Source: an uncultured Lachnospiraceae bacterium (GTDB lineage Bacteria > Bacillota > Clostridia > Lachnospirales > Lachnospiraceae). Taken from it: a stretch of DNA of 64,000 nt. Numbering within the stretch: position 1 is the first letter of the stretch; the number at the start of each line of letters is the position of its first letter. Under the pieces are notes generated by a model. It was not told the origin of the DNA, did not search any database, and saw only the letters and a list, made by a program, of their open reading frames with translations. The translations under genes were made by a program, and so were the position numbers. Positions 36,089 through 44,932 of the stretch are shown here, piece by piece. The stretch spans positions 532 through 64,531 of the forward strand of contig CARUOB010000007.1 in assembly GCA_949076555.1 (NCBI GenBank), given 5' to 3'.

Positions 36089-36799
36089 TTACCGCTCATA
36101 TTTCTCCCGCATCATCCGGAATTTTATCTCCGCCAGTTCCAGATCAGACGGATTGTCGATATCCTGCACCTCCGTCTCCGGCACGATAATGGGCAGATAT
36201 CCGTCCGGCAGATCGCCCCCGCAAGCCAGATACCGCTCCACATGGTAACAGTAAAACTGCCCGCTGTCATGATACACAGGCTCTAAATCCTGTGACCGTT
36301 TCATGGCATTTTCGGGATAGCAGTACACAAGTTTTCCGTCCCGGACCGCCATGCCCCGCTGAGGCGGAAAGGAATAGCGGACCACTGGCATCACCCCGGA
36401 CGCGTCCTGCTCCACCAAAAGCCGCATAGCGTCTTTCAACTTTTCAGCCGTTATAAAGGGAGCCGTTGGGTAAATGCACGCCATATAATCAAACTTCTCT
36501 CCCCGCTCCTCATAAGTCCGGAGCACTTCCATGAGCACATCGTCCGTGGTTGCAAAATCTCCCGAAGTCTCCTTACTTCTCATAAAAGGAACCGCCGCCC
36601 CCGCATCCCTCGCAATCCGCGCAATCTCCTCATCGTCCGTGGAGACCATAACCTCGCGGAACATCCCCGACTGGATCGCCGCTTCAATGCCGTAAACCAA
36701 CATCGGCTTCCCCATAAACTCTCTAATATTTTTCCCAGGAATGCGCTTGCTGCCGCCCCTGGCGGTGATGACTGCAATCGCGTTACACTCTGTACCCAT
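36089..36799 (-). CDS. pseF: CMP-pseudaminic acid cytidylyltransferase
   Basis: A 236-residue CMP-nonulosonate synthetase that activates pseudaminic acid with CTP. The nucleotide-binding start ITARGGSKRIPGKNIREFMGKPML, ending motifs STDDEEIA and the YPTAPF segment are typical, and length equals known PseF proteins. It precedes pseI and follows the Rpn-type gene by 21 bp. NeuA is the alternative, but the PseB/PseC/PseI context favours PseF. Confidence 0.92.
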   Translation of the reverse strand: MGTECNAIAVITARGGSKRIPGKNIREFMGKPMLVYGIEAAIQSGMFREVMVSTDDEEIARIARDAGAAVPFMRSKETSGDFATTDDVLMEVLRTYEERGEKFDYMACIYPTAPFITAEKLKDAMRLLVEQDASGVMPVVRYSFPPQRGMAVRDGKLVYCYPENAMKRSQDLEPVYHDSGQFYCYHVERYLACGGDLPDGYLPIIVPETEVQDIDNPSDLELAEIKFRMMREKYER

Positions 36800-36820
36800 T
36801 TCTATTCTTCCTTTCTTTTC

Positions 36821-37783
36821 CTATTTCCAGTACAATGAAAGTTTTTCCTTTGCCCCATCCTCAGATAAAGAATATTTCGCCACAAGCGCCTCTGCTACCT
36901 GCGCCTTGGTTTGGCCTGCTTCCTGCAGCACCTCCACCATACAGCGAATCCCCTGTTCTATTCCCTGTCTCTTTCCAATTTCCATGCCTTCTCTGATGCC
37001 TTCCTCGCGGCCCTCACTTTTCAAGGTTCTCTCATACTTCTCCACATCAAACTCTTCCAGCAGCATACCAAGCACCTCCGCGCGGTTTTCCCTCAAAACC
37101 TTCTCAAGAATCCCGTTTTCTATACAATAATCCACTGCGTCCGCCAGCGCCGTTTCCGTACGCTTCCCTTCACGCATACACGTTCTCATAATATCCACAA
37201 ACGCCGCGTATTCTCTCAACACCCTGCATTTTTCCATCAGTAAACGATTATGTCCGTGATTTATATTGAGCACCTGCACCGTCAGCTCCACGTCCGCCTT
37301 TGCCGACCGATCCTCAAAGGCATCCGAAAGCCTGATTGTCTTCTCCTCTGGCATTTCCTTTGCGCCGTTATAGAATACCACGCACTTCGGTGTCGGCAGG
37401 GAAATCAATCCCTCTCCATACAGGCTCTTTTCCGCCCGCTCAATCACCATCTGGTATTCCTGCGCAAGATAAATCAAAAACCGTACCGGCAGATTGGGGC
37501 TGTAAGTGCTCTGGTGTTCGTACATACTCAACGTACCCGCCAGCACAAAGGCCAGATCATTTTTCATCACCACATAAACCGCGCTCTCAATCGTCACGAT
37601 TTCAAGCTGCGACGAATCTTTGTAATCTGTCCCGTTCAGCGCATTGTACAGCTCTAAAAGCGCCTCCCTGTCTCTCTCAAACAGAAACCGGAACAGCCTG
37701 TCCTTCACATTCCTGCGCACCTTTCCTCCGCGCCCAAACCTCCATATCTTTCGCCGTTTCCACGCATGTCTTTTCTGTACCAT
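36821..37783 (-). CDS. Rpn-family PD-(D/E)XK nuclease/putative transposase
   Basis: A 320-residue recombination-promoting nuclease (Rpn/YhgA-like) protein. The start region (DRLFRFLFERDREALLELYNALNGTDY) and the nuclease motif with NDLAF, then EHQSTYSPNLPVR, are characteristic. The C-terminus carries a charged Glu/Gly/Arg-rich heptad-like stretch (REEGIREGMEIGKRQGIEQG). Start 37783 is set by GGAGG four nt upstream. It interrupts the pse genes between the PseG fusion and pseF and has its own strong promoter, so it looks like a later insertion that now also drives pseF and pseI. Confidence 0.88.
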   Translation of the reverse strand: MVQKRHAWKRRKIWRFGRGGKVRRNVKDRLFRFLFERDREALLELYNALNGTDYKDSSQLEIVTIESAVYVVMKNDLAFVLAGTLSMYEHQSTYSPNLPVRFLIYLAQEYQMVIERAEKSLYGEGLISLPTPKCVVFYNGAKEMPEEKTIRLSDAFEDRSAKADVELTVQVLNINHGHNRLLMEKCRVLREYAAFVDIMRTCMREGKRTETALADAVDYCIENGILEKVLRENRAEVLGMLLEEFDVEKYERTLKSEGREEGIREGMEIGKRQGIEQGIRCMVEVLQEAGQTKAQVAEALVAKYSLSEDGAKEKLSLYWK

Positions 37784-37944
37784 GCTTCCTCCTTTCCGTA
37801 TCCGGCAGAAAAGAAAGCATGTCTCCCACAAATGCACGTTTCAGTTTCCGCCGTATCTTCTGTTGTCAGTGTAAAAGAAAAATTCGACAGAAACTGTCCT
37901 GAAGGTGCAGAATGCACATCTGTTAGAATTTCTCCGATGGATTT

Positions 37945-37973
37945 ATTGTATAGAATTATGTTGCAAATGTCAA
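37945..37973 (-). promoter_or_regulatory. Consensus promoter upstream of the Rpn-type gene
   Basis: On the minus strand: TTGACA, exactly 17 bp, TACAAT, one base from the full sigma-A consensus. It lies 160 bp upstream of the Rpn start and about 100 bp after the stop of the PseG fusion gene. Transcription from it would also cover pseF, pseI, the ATP-grasp and GT52-like genes. Confidence 0.85.
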
Positions 37974-38065
37974 TGGAACTTACAAACGAAATATCGTCAA
38001 TGCCGCATCTGTCGCGTCCTTTTCCTCGCGGGGCAGACTCCGGGCACACGCTAGCCCCTATGCTC

Positions 38066-40228
38066 TCACAGCCTCATCAGCTCCCCCGCGATCCGTTCCG
38101 CGCCTCTGCCGTCCGTCACACGGGCAAGCCTGTCCTTCATCCGTTCCCGCAGCGAAACATCCGTCACCAGTCTTTTCAGATGTTCACAGATCGCCTCGAT
38201 ACAGGCATTTCTATCCTGTACGATATCCCCGGCGAAGAGCATCCGCTCCTCGGCCTCAAAAAATTCCCTGTCGTAGCGCTGGTTGTCAGCCGACTGAAAA
38301 AACACCGTGGGAACCTGCATGGCGCTCAGTTCAAACAACATTGTTCCGGCCGCTGAAACCGCCGCGTCGCAGTCCGCCATCAGCCCTGCCATATCCTTGC
38401 AGGGACGATATACCTTCACATTTTCATGGTGCGCCGCGAATGCCTCGATCGCGTCGCCCTGGGGATGGTATGCGCCTACCACAGCATGAAAAATCACCGA
38501 CTTTAACTCTTCTGTCTGCACCGCCCGCTGCAATACGCCCCAAACGGCATTCTGCGCATCCCCGCCGCCGCTGGATAACAGCACGGAAAAGCCTTTGTTC
38601 TCCCTCCGGTCATCACCTGGCACAGCTTCACCAAACTCCTCCCGCAGAGGCACATAGTCCGTCCCCAAAAGCAGTTTTGTCCGACCGCCGTAAGTCTCCT
38701 CATAGGGGAAACGGGTGTGATACGCATTATAATTGATCAATGCGTCCACGGGAAAAATATGTTCAAAGCAGTCGTCGATACAGACCAGTTTCACAAAATT
38801 TCGCAGGCCTTCAAAATAAGCGGGCGGCGCCTGATAAGAATCCACCAGAAGCGTCCTTATCCCTGCAAGTTTCAGAACCTCCCGCAGTACCGGAAGTTCC
38901 TCCTCCATATGATCCCACCGCGTATGCAGACAGACATGCTCCATCCCCGCCTGAGAAAGCATATCCTGCGCCTGCTCGTCCGCCGTGATAAACAATACCT
39001 GGCCCCCCAGCTTGTTGATTTGCCTCGCTATCGTGATACAGCGCATCATATGACCTGTCGCCACACTCTCGTTGGCGTCCGCACGGATACCGATCACGGG
39101 CTGTTTTTCATATAGCGCAAGCACCTGAGCGATCCGCTCCATCTCCTCCGTTCCGTAACGCTGGTCAATGGGCAGCGCAAGCATATGCGCGAAAATATAT
39201 GCCTCGTCCCCTTTCCGGAAATCTCTGTTTTCCTCCCCCACCGGCCAAAGCGTCGGCGCATAGATACCGTGCTGCGCCAGAAATCTCTGTAAGCCGTCAC
39301 GCTCCTTCGCGTAAACCGGCAGATAGAGCGGCGCCTGCGCCTCCTCTCTAAGAAGTGTGGGCCACAGTCTTTTCATGCCGCGTATTTGGTCATACAGCAT
39401 ACGGTAATTTTCCGTTCTTCTTCTGCCCGCTTCCTCCTCATCCGTTCTGCGCAAAATATCTGCGGAGATGTTCGAAATGCGCCGTACACCCCTATAACTG
39501 TCAAGTTCATTTTCCAGAGAACGGTTCCGGTTCAGATAGGCAGCCTTTTTCGGAAGCCAGCCTGCCGTCAGCGCGCCTTCTGCTCTTCTCTCCTTCTCAC
39601 GCAGATACTCCCATTTTTGAACAAGGGGAATCAGACGCTCTTTTGCGTATGCTTCTCCCGATTCCATCCTGTCCTGCGCCAGCGGCAAATCGGAAACCAC
39701 AAAGCCGCCGTCGGGAACCGCATACCATTTCCGCAGACTCCCCACCACAAAATCGGCTTCCTTTCCGGCCGCTTCCAGATAATAAGACTGGGTCACATCC
39801 TCCATCACAAAGACGCCTTTTCCCCGGAGGGCGGCAAGCTGTCCGCGCAGCCCCGCGCAGGTGTCCGATCCGTAATAGGGATGGATAAAAATAAGACCGG
39901 GTTCCTGCGCCAGCGCCAAACGGCCAATTTCCTCACCGGACGGCTCCAGATCCCTGTTCACAGGATAAAAACACAGCTCCCATCCATGACTCACAAAGGG
40001 CAGGAATACGCAGTCGCACATATAGGCCGGCATCAGGCAGCGTTTTGATATATCCGGTTTTTCCCGCTCCAGCGTGATCAGCACAAGCTCGATGGCCTCC
40101 CTGCCGGAAGCCGTAAAGCAGCACTGCTTTTTCCCGTACTTTTCCACCTGCGCAAGATGCAGCGCCTCTGTTTTCCCGCCTTCTCTCACCGTGGCCGGAT
40201 CTATCTCAAAAATACTTCCGATTTCCAT
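38066..40228 (-). CDS. Fusion: DegT-like aminotransferase domain with PseG UDP-sugar hydrolase
   Basis: A 720-residue two-domain protein. Residues 1-370 have a DegT-like aminotransferase fold: FTASGREAIEL (38-48) for phosphate binding, EDVTQS (D144) for PLP nitrogen and K167 in SLRKWYAVPDGG as the PLP lysine. Residues ~377-720 match PseG, UDP-2,4-diacetamido-2,4,6-trideoxy-altropyranose hydrolase: IRADANESVATGHMMRC with catalytic-type H393, LLVDSY, CIDDC, INYNAY, LLSSGGGDAQN and SAAGTMLFEL. PseG normally stands alone at ~275 residues. GGAGG precedes the ATG by 7 nt. A full PseC is also encoded nearby, so the N-domain must do something else or be structural. Confidence 0.88.
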   Translation of the reverse strand: MEIGSIFEIDPATVREGGKTEALHLAQVEKYGKKQCCFTASGREAIELVLITLEREKPDISKRCLMPAYMCDCVFLPFVSHGWELCFYPVNRDLEPSGEEIGRLALAQEPGLIFIHPYYGSDTCAGLRGQLAALRGKGVFVMEDVTQSYYLEAAGKEADFVVGSLRKWYAVPDGGFVVSDLPLAQDRMESGEAYAKERLIPLVQKWEYLREKERRAEGALTAGWLPKKAAYLNRNRSLENELDSYRGVRRISNISADILRRTDEEEAGRRRTENYRMLYDQIRGMKRLWPTLLREEAQAPLYLPVYAKERDGLQRFLAQHGIYAPTLWPVGEENRDFRKGDEAYIFAHMLALPIDQRYGTEEMERIAQVLALYEKQPVIGIRADANESVATGHMMRCITIARQINKLGGQVLFITADEQAQDMLSQAGMEHVCLHTRWDHMEEELPVLREVLKLAGIRTLLVDSYQAPPAYFEGLRNFVKLVCIDDCFEHIFPVDALINYNAYHTRFPYEETYGGRTKLLLGTDYVPLREEFGEAVPGDDRRENKGFSVLLSSGGGDAQNAVWGVLQRAVQTEELKSVIFHAVVGAYHPQGDAIEAFAAHHENVKVYRPCKDMAGLMADCDAAVSAAGTMLFELSAMQVPTVFFQSADNQRYDREFFEAEERMLFAGDIVQDRNACIEAICEHLKRLVTDVSLRERMKDRLARVTDGRGAERIAGELMRL

Positions 40229-40267
40229 AAACGTTCCTCCGCCCGATACGCGTTTCCCTTATGGCGC

Positions 40268-41293
40268 TTACCCGTATCTCTTCCTGAAGTGCCGATACGC
40301 CCACAGCAGCTTGTAATATACCATAAAGCACAGGGTAGATTTCATCTGCATACGAATCAGTTTTTTCTCTTCCTCATGGGTTCTGGAAAGATAATAAGAA
40401 TTTTCCTGAAAATTCGGAAAACGGCAGCGCATCTCCTCCCCCAGCTTTTTTACAAACCGGTATTTTGTCCGCTTTACCCCTGCCATGTAGGTAAACAGCG
40501 TATTCACATAAAAGAGCAGGGTAAAACTGTATTCCAGTTCCGGCCGGTATTTATCCAGAAAATCATGCCGCTCGGCTTCTTTTAACATCAGTCTGCCCGC
40601 CTCGCAGCGGTCTTCACAGCGTTTCTCCGAAATGGTGTGCACCGTGGATGATTCGTGCTGATAGTAGTAATACAGCGGTTCCTCAATGTACTCGAAACGA
40701 TTCGCCAGCACCAGATAAGAGTTGCCAAGGGCATTGTCCTCATAAAAGATATGCTCAGGAAACCAGAGCGCATGGTCAAGAATCATGGCCCGGCGGAAAA
40801 TCTTCACCACCAGACTGCCGCCGTCCAAAATCAGGCTCCGTCTCTTCTCATCATCCAGAACACCCGTCTGACTTCTCTTATTATTGTGCACCACCTGTCC
40901 CACTTTCATGGAGTGTTCCGAAGTCAGACAGTAGTCGCACCCCGCAAGATCGGCCCCTGTGCTTTCCGCCCGCCCAATCAGACGCTCATACATATCCGGC
41001 GTAATCCAGTCGTCGCTGTCGATAAATCCGACCCACTCTCCCTGCGCCATCTTTAAGCCCGCGTTTTTCGCACCGCCCTGATGCTTATTTTCTTCCAGAT
41101 GCAGCGCATGGAATTTTTCGGGGAAACGCTTTTCATACGCTTTCAGTATCTCCCACGATTCATCGGTGGAGCAGTCGTCCACCGCAATGATCTCATAGTC
41201 AGACACCGTCTGCGCCACAAGCGAGTCCAGACAGTATTCCAGCTTTTTCTCCGCCGCCATATTATAGACCGGCACGATGATGCTAAGTTTCAT
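40268..41293 (-). CDS. Glycosyltransferase family 2
   Basis: A 341-residue inverting GT-A glycosyltransferase. The N-terminal motif IIVPVYNM, the nucleotide-binding AVDDCSTDES and the metal-binding FIDSDDWI are intact; the C-terminal ~120 residues are a basic, partly hydrophobic tail. Its start overlaps the end of the upstream membrane-protein gene by 11 bp. It precedes the PseG fusion gene by 39 bp. Donor is unknown. Confidence 0.88.
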   Translation of the reverse strand: MKLSIIVPVYNMAAEKKLEYCLDSLVAQTVSDYEIIAVDDCSTDESWEILKAYEKRFPEKFHALHLEENKHQGGAKNAGLKMAQGEWVGFIDSDDWITPDMYERLIGRAESTGADLAGCDYCLTSEHSMKVGQVVHNNKRSQTGVLDDEKRRSLILDGGSLVVKIFRRAMILDHALWFPEHIFYEDNALGNSYLVLANRFEYIEEPLYYYYQHESSTVHTISEKRCEDRCEAGRLMLKEAERHDFLDKYRPELEYSFTLLFYVNTLFTYMAGVKRTKYRFVKKLGEEMRCRFPNFQENSYYLSRTHEEEKKLIRMQMKSTLCFMVYYKLLWAYRHFRKRYG

Positions 41294-43616
41294 CCGCGTC
41301 CGTCAACTCCTCTCCCGGTAACCGTTCAGCCTTCGTCTGCCCTGTCACAAAACGCCTCATGCCAGACCGTTTACAAAACCATCCGCAATACAGACAATAA
41401 ATCACCGTCAGCGCAGACACCACGTCCGCAATCACAAACCCCCAAATCGGCCCGTAGCGCACATAAATCCGGTGTTCCACACCGTCCCCGTTCACAAAAA
41501 AGCGCATCCGTCCGCCGTCGCCCCTCTCTATCTTCACAGGCTGTCCCAACTCATCCTGCGCCCGGTATCCCAGATAGCTCTGCAGGGGCAGTTCGATATA
41601 CGCCTCAGAGGAGACCGCCGTGTAAGAGACAGCCGCTTTCGTCCCCTCCTTCTTGTAGCCGCGCACAGACACATCGCCGATATCCGACAAAACCACACTG
41701 GTGGTCAGTTTGTCGTCCGTGGCGTCCACCAGCCGCCATTCGTGGGGATAAAACAGGCCCACACTGGTGCCCAGCTTCGTCTCATGCCCCTTGGATGCCA
41801 CTGACTGCGCGTCCTTATAGGGCACATGGTTGTTGTCGGTGGGCACCGTAACGATAATCAAAAGGTTCAGGCCAACCAGCATCGCGGCAATCACATTCCG
41901 ATAAGGTTTCAAAGCCTCTGATCTGTCAAGACAGGCCGCCCCCACAAAAAGGAAACAGGCGGACGCCGGACCCAGAAACCGCCATGGGAACTGCAGCATC
42001 GTGGCAATATTGTAAAAAAAGCCGTTTGCCATAAGCGCTCTGCTTGGAAAATATCCCGTAGTCATGAAAACCAAAATACCGCCAAGCACAAAAAGGTAAA
42101 GCGTATAACCGTCAGCCCCGGTGACCCGCCCGCGCTTTTCACACAAAAGATATATGACGCCGATCCCCAGACAGCCCAGAAGGGCGAGTCCCAGCGAAAA
42201 ATACTGCTTATTATACAGACTTATGGACTGGGTCATGTTGGAGAGATTGATGGACTGCTCGTAGTAGCCGCTCCACCGCAGAACCTCCTTGTCCAGTTCC
42301 TCATTATAGTAATAATATAAAAACGGAACCGCGTACCATGCGTTCAGCAAAACCGTGTACAGCGCCGCCTTTAAAAGCGCCACATGCCGTTTCTCCCTCA
42401 CAATGCGCACACAGTACAAAAGCACGGTAACCACACAGACCGCCGCCACATAGGCCACGCTCAGGATATGGCTCTGCAGCGCGCCGGAAAAGCCGATGAC
42501 CAGAAAATACCACTTTTTTCGATCCCCCATAACGATATGGTAAAGCCCCGCAATCACCAGCGGCCAGAACACCAGCGCAAGCAGCTCTCCCAGATCCCCT
42601 CTGGAGAGCATATTGGTAAAGCGGTAGGGCATCAGCGTGTAGAGCACCACCGCCAGCAAAACGCTGCGTCTGGATTTCACCATGGACTTCACCGCCACAT
42701 AGGCGCAAAACGCTGATCCCACATTTGACAAAAAAAGCAGCGTCTTATAGGAAAAGGCCAGCGATACCCTGCATATCCGCAGAAACGCCCCTATGTATAA
42801 AAACAGATAGGGATACATGGCGTTCATATAACCGTTATTCTGCAGTCCTTCCGGCAGAATATTGACAGGAATCACCTGTCCGTCGAGAATGCCGTCCTTA
42901 AGCCCCTCCAATCTGGCCAGATGGTAGCACAGATCATCCGCATTGTAAAGATACGTGTGCATGATAGGGGTGGTCGCCAGAAGCGCTGCCCCCAGAATCA
43001 CACAGGCGTCCACAAGACCTTCCCCTGAAATTCTCCTGCCGCTTTTCAGGTACAGCCAGAAAGCAAGGTGCAGAAGAAGAAAAAACGCAATGATAAAATA
43101 GGTGTCCGTGTAGAAAAGCGTATGGGGTGTGATGGAAAACTTTTTGAGGGTAAGCGTACCGCTCCCGCTGTAGTTGATGCGAAACTGCAGTTCCTTCGCG
43201 TCCCTGGAAAGTGCAAAATCCGCCGTCAGCTCCTTTTTGTCGGGTTCAATCGGCCATGCCGCGATCTTGGTCTCCTGCTCCCAAAGCTCCAGCACACTGT
43301 CCTTCTGGTCAGCGCTGTAGCTCATGGATACCGTATAGCCGCCCCTGTTCATAACATAGGCCGGCGTGCTCGCCACTGAACTGTATCCCGCCAGAATGTC
43401 CCCCAGCGTCCGCAGATCTTCCGAGTCAATCAGTCCCGCGGCATTTTTGATTACCAGCGCATTCTCCGTATTGATCAGGCCCATGGTATGCTGCAGCTCA
43501 ATGCCGTCATAGACGATAGGCTGCTTTCCCTCGTCCCCCAGCCATAAAAGCACGACAAACAGCACAGCCAGTACCGCATATATGATTTTTGCCTTCCATG
43601 ATATTTCTTCCGTCAT
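41283..43616 (-). CDS. YfhO-like/GT-C multi-pass membrane protein
   Basis: A 777-residue protein: one N-terminal helix, a ~140-residue extracytoplasmic segment, about 12 helices, then a ~150-residue soluble C-terminal domain before a last helix. The outer loop TYLYNADDLCYHLARLEGLKDG with its DD pair, followed by a YPYLFLY region, resembles YfhO and PTPS-related GT-C proteins. GAGG precedes the ATG. It lies between pseC and a GT2 gene. Transfer of a sugar outside the membrane, for example glycosylation of a polymer, is the likely role by analogy to YfhO. Confidence 0.78.
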   Translation of the reverse strand: MTEEISWKAKIIYAVLAVLFVVLLWLGDEGKQPIVYDGIELQHTMGLINTENALVIKNAAGLIDSEDLRTLGDILAGYSSVASTPAYVMNRGGYTVSMSYSADQKDSVLELWEQETKIAAWPIEPDKKELTADFALSRDAKELQFRINYSGSGTLTLKKFSITPHTLFYTDTYFIIAFFLLLHLAFWLYLKSGRRISGEGLVDACVILGAALLATTPIMHTYLYNADDLCYHLARLEGLKDGILDGQVIPVNILPEGLQNNGYMNAMYPYLFLYIGAFLRICRVSLAFSYKTLLFLSNVGSAFCAYVAVKSMVKSRRSVLLAVVLYTLMPYRFTNMLSRGDLGELLALVFWPLVIAGLYHIVMGDRKKWYFLVIGFSGALQSHILSVAYVAAVCVVTVLLYCVRIVREKRHVALLKAALYTVLLNAWYAVPFLYYYYNEELDKEVLRWSGYYEQSINLSNMTQSISLYNKQYFSLGLALLGCLGIGVIYLLCEKRGRVTGADGYTLYLFVLGGILVFMTTGYFPSRALMANGFFYNIATMLQFPWRFLGPASACFLFVGAACLDRSEALKPYRNVIAAMLVGLNLLIIVTVPTDNNHVPYKDAQSVASKGHETKLGTSVGLFYPHEWRLVDATDDKLTTSVVLSDIGDVSVRGYKKEGTKAAVSYTAVSSEAYIELPLQSYLGYRAQDELGQPVKIERGDGGRMRFFVNGDGVEHRIYVRYGPIWGFVIADVVSALTVIYCLYCGWFCKRSGMRRFVTGQTKAERLPGEELTDADET

Positions 43617-43661
43617 TTTCCTCGTGTTCCTTTGTTTTTCCGTTATCGATTCCCGTATGAT

Positions 43662-44855
43662 CTACATGCGGTAAAAATCCACAATCCTGCTCACAGCCCG
43701 GATCACGCTCTCCACATCCTCGTCGGTCATCGCATAGTAGAGCGGCAGAGAAATCATTTCCTCATAGAGCTTTTCCGCACGCGGACAAAGCCCCCGTTTA
43801 TATCCGAGTTTTTCGTAATAGGGGAAATAGTAGGTCGGTATGTAATTCACGTTACAGCATACATTTTCCGCCGCCAGCGCCTCAAAAAACCGCTTTCTGC
43901 CAATGCGAAGCCTCTCCGGCACAAGCCGCAGGATATAAAGATGCCTTGTGGTGTCCGACTCCGGAATCTCCCGCTGTACAAAAAGCTCCGGCATTTCGGA
44001 AAAGGCCTCGTTGTAGCGCTTTACAATCTCTTTTCTGCGGCTGCTGAACATGGGCAGCTTGTCGAGCTGGCTGATAATCAGGGCCGCCTGCATGTCCGTA
44101 ATGCGGTAATTATATCCAAGGGCAATCTGCTCATAGTACCACGATCCGTCCGGCTCATGCTCCATCAGGCTCTCATCCCTCGTGATGCCATGGGCACGGT
44201 ACAAAAGCAGCTTTTTATAAAGCGTTTCGTCGTTGGTCAGCACCGCACCGCCCTCGCCGCCCGTCACCGTCTTGACAGGATGAAAACTGAACGTGGTCAT
44301 ATCAGACAGGGAACCGTTTGGCTGCCCCTTATATTTGGTGCCTATCACATGGGCGCCGTCCTCGATCAGTACAAGCCCGTGCTTTTTACAGATCTCTCTC
44401 AGGGGATCAAGGGCCACAGATTGACCCGTATAGTCAACCGCGACCACCGCTTTCGTAGCGGGTGTGATGAGCGCTTCCACCTTTTCCGGATCGATATTGT
44501 AAGTTTCGGGATCAATGTCCGCAAAGACAGGCCTTGCCCCGCAGTATAGCGCACAGTTTGCCGAAGCCGCAAAAGTGATGGGCGTGGTGATGACCTCATC
44601 CCCCGCTTTCACGCCCGCCGCCATCGCCGCCATATGCAGCGCTGCCGTGCCGTTGGCGCAGACCACCGCATACTTTGCCCCGGTCAGTCCACAGAGCTTT
44701 TGCTCCAGCTCCGGGATTTTCGGCCCGCAGGTCAGCCACTCGCTTCTCATGACCTCCACCACAGCCTGAATATCCGCCTCGTCTATATACTGATGTCCAT
44801 AATAAATGGGTTTCTCCCTGACGGGCTTCCCGCCCTCGATTGCCGGTTTTTCCAT
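43662..44855 (-). CDS. pseC: UDP-4-amino-4,6-dideoxy-N-acetyl-L-altrosamine transaminase
   Basis: A 397-residue DegT-family aminotransferase. The start EKPAIEGGKPVREKPIYYG, the phosphate-binding CANGTAALH, LIEDGAHVIG (D166) and the PLP lysine K195 in SFHPVKTVTGGEGG match PseC. It aminates the PseB product in pseudaminic acid synthesis. GGAGG lies 11 nt before the ATG. It follows pseB by 77 bp; that gap has a small CCCCG/CGGGG hairpin without a T tract. Confidence 0.92.
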   Translation of the reverse strand: MEKPAIEGGKPVREKPIYYGHQYIDEADIQAVVEVMRSEWLTCGPKIPELEQKLCGLTGAKYAVVCANGTAALHMAAMAAGVKAGDEVITTPITFAASANCALYCGARPVFADIDPETYNIDPEKVEALITPATKAVVAVDYTGQSVALDPLREICKKHGLVLIEDGAHVIGTKYKGQPNGSLSDMTTFSFHPVKTVTGGEGGAVLTNDETLYKKLLLYRAHGITRDESLMEHEPDGSWYYEQIALGYNYRITDMQAALIISQLDKLPMFSSRRKEIVKRYNEAFSEMPELFVQREIPESDTTRHLYILRLVPERLRIGRKRFFEALAAENVCCNVNYIPTYYFPYYEKLGYKRGLCPRAEKLYEEMISLPLYYAMTDEDVESVIRAVSRIVDFYRM

Positions 44856-44932
44856 CGCCGCTTGTTCCTCCGTTATTTACGTCAACAACCCCGCTGCAAG
44901 CAACGGGGTATATGTCATTCTCTGTGGTCCTA

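Noticed and set aside
37883..37889. An exact Spo0A box (TGTCGAA) in the leader of the Rpn-type gene
   Set aside because: A 7-base word is expected about eight times by chance on both strands of 64 kb, and the site lies downstream of the promoter with no second box.
38066..39178. N-terminal domain of the PseG fusion taken as the pathway aminotransferase PseC
   Set aside because: A complete PseC with better motif agreement is encoded at 43662-44855, and the fused domain has a different lysine context (SLRKWYAVPDGG).
44885..44920. Terminator-like CCCCG/CGGGG hairpin between pseB and pseC
   Set aside because: The stem is short, the loop is long (about 10 nt) and no T tract follows on the minus strand.
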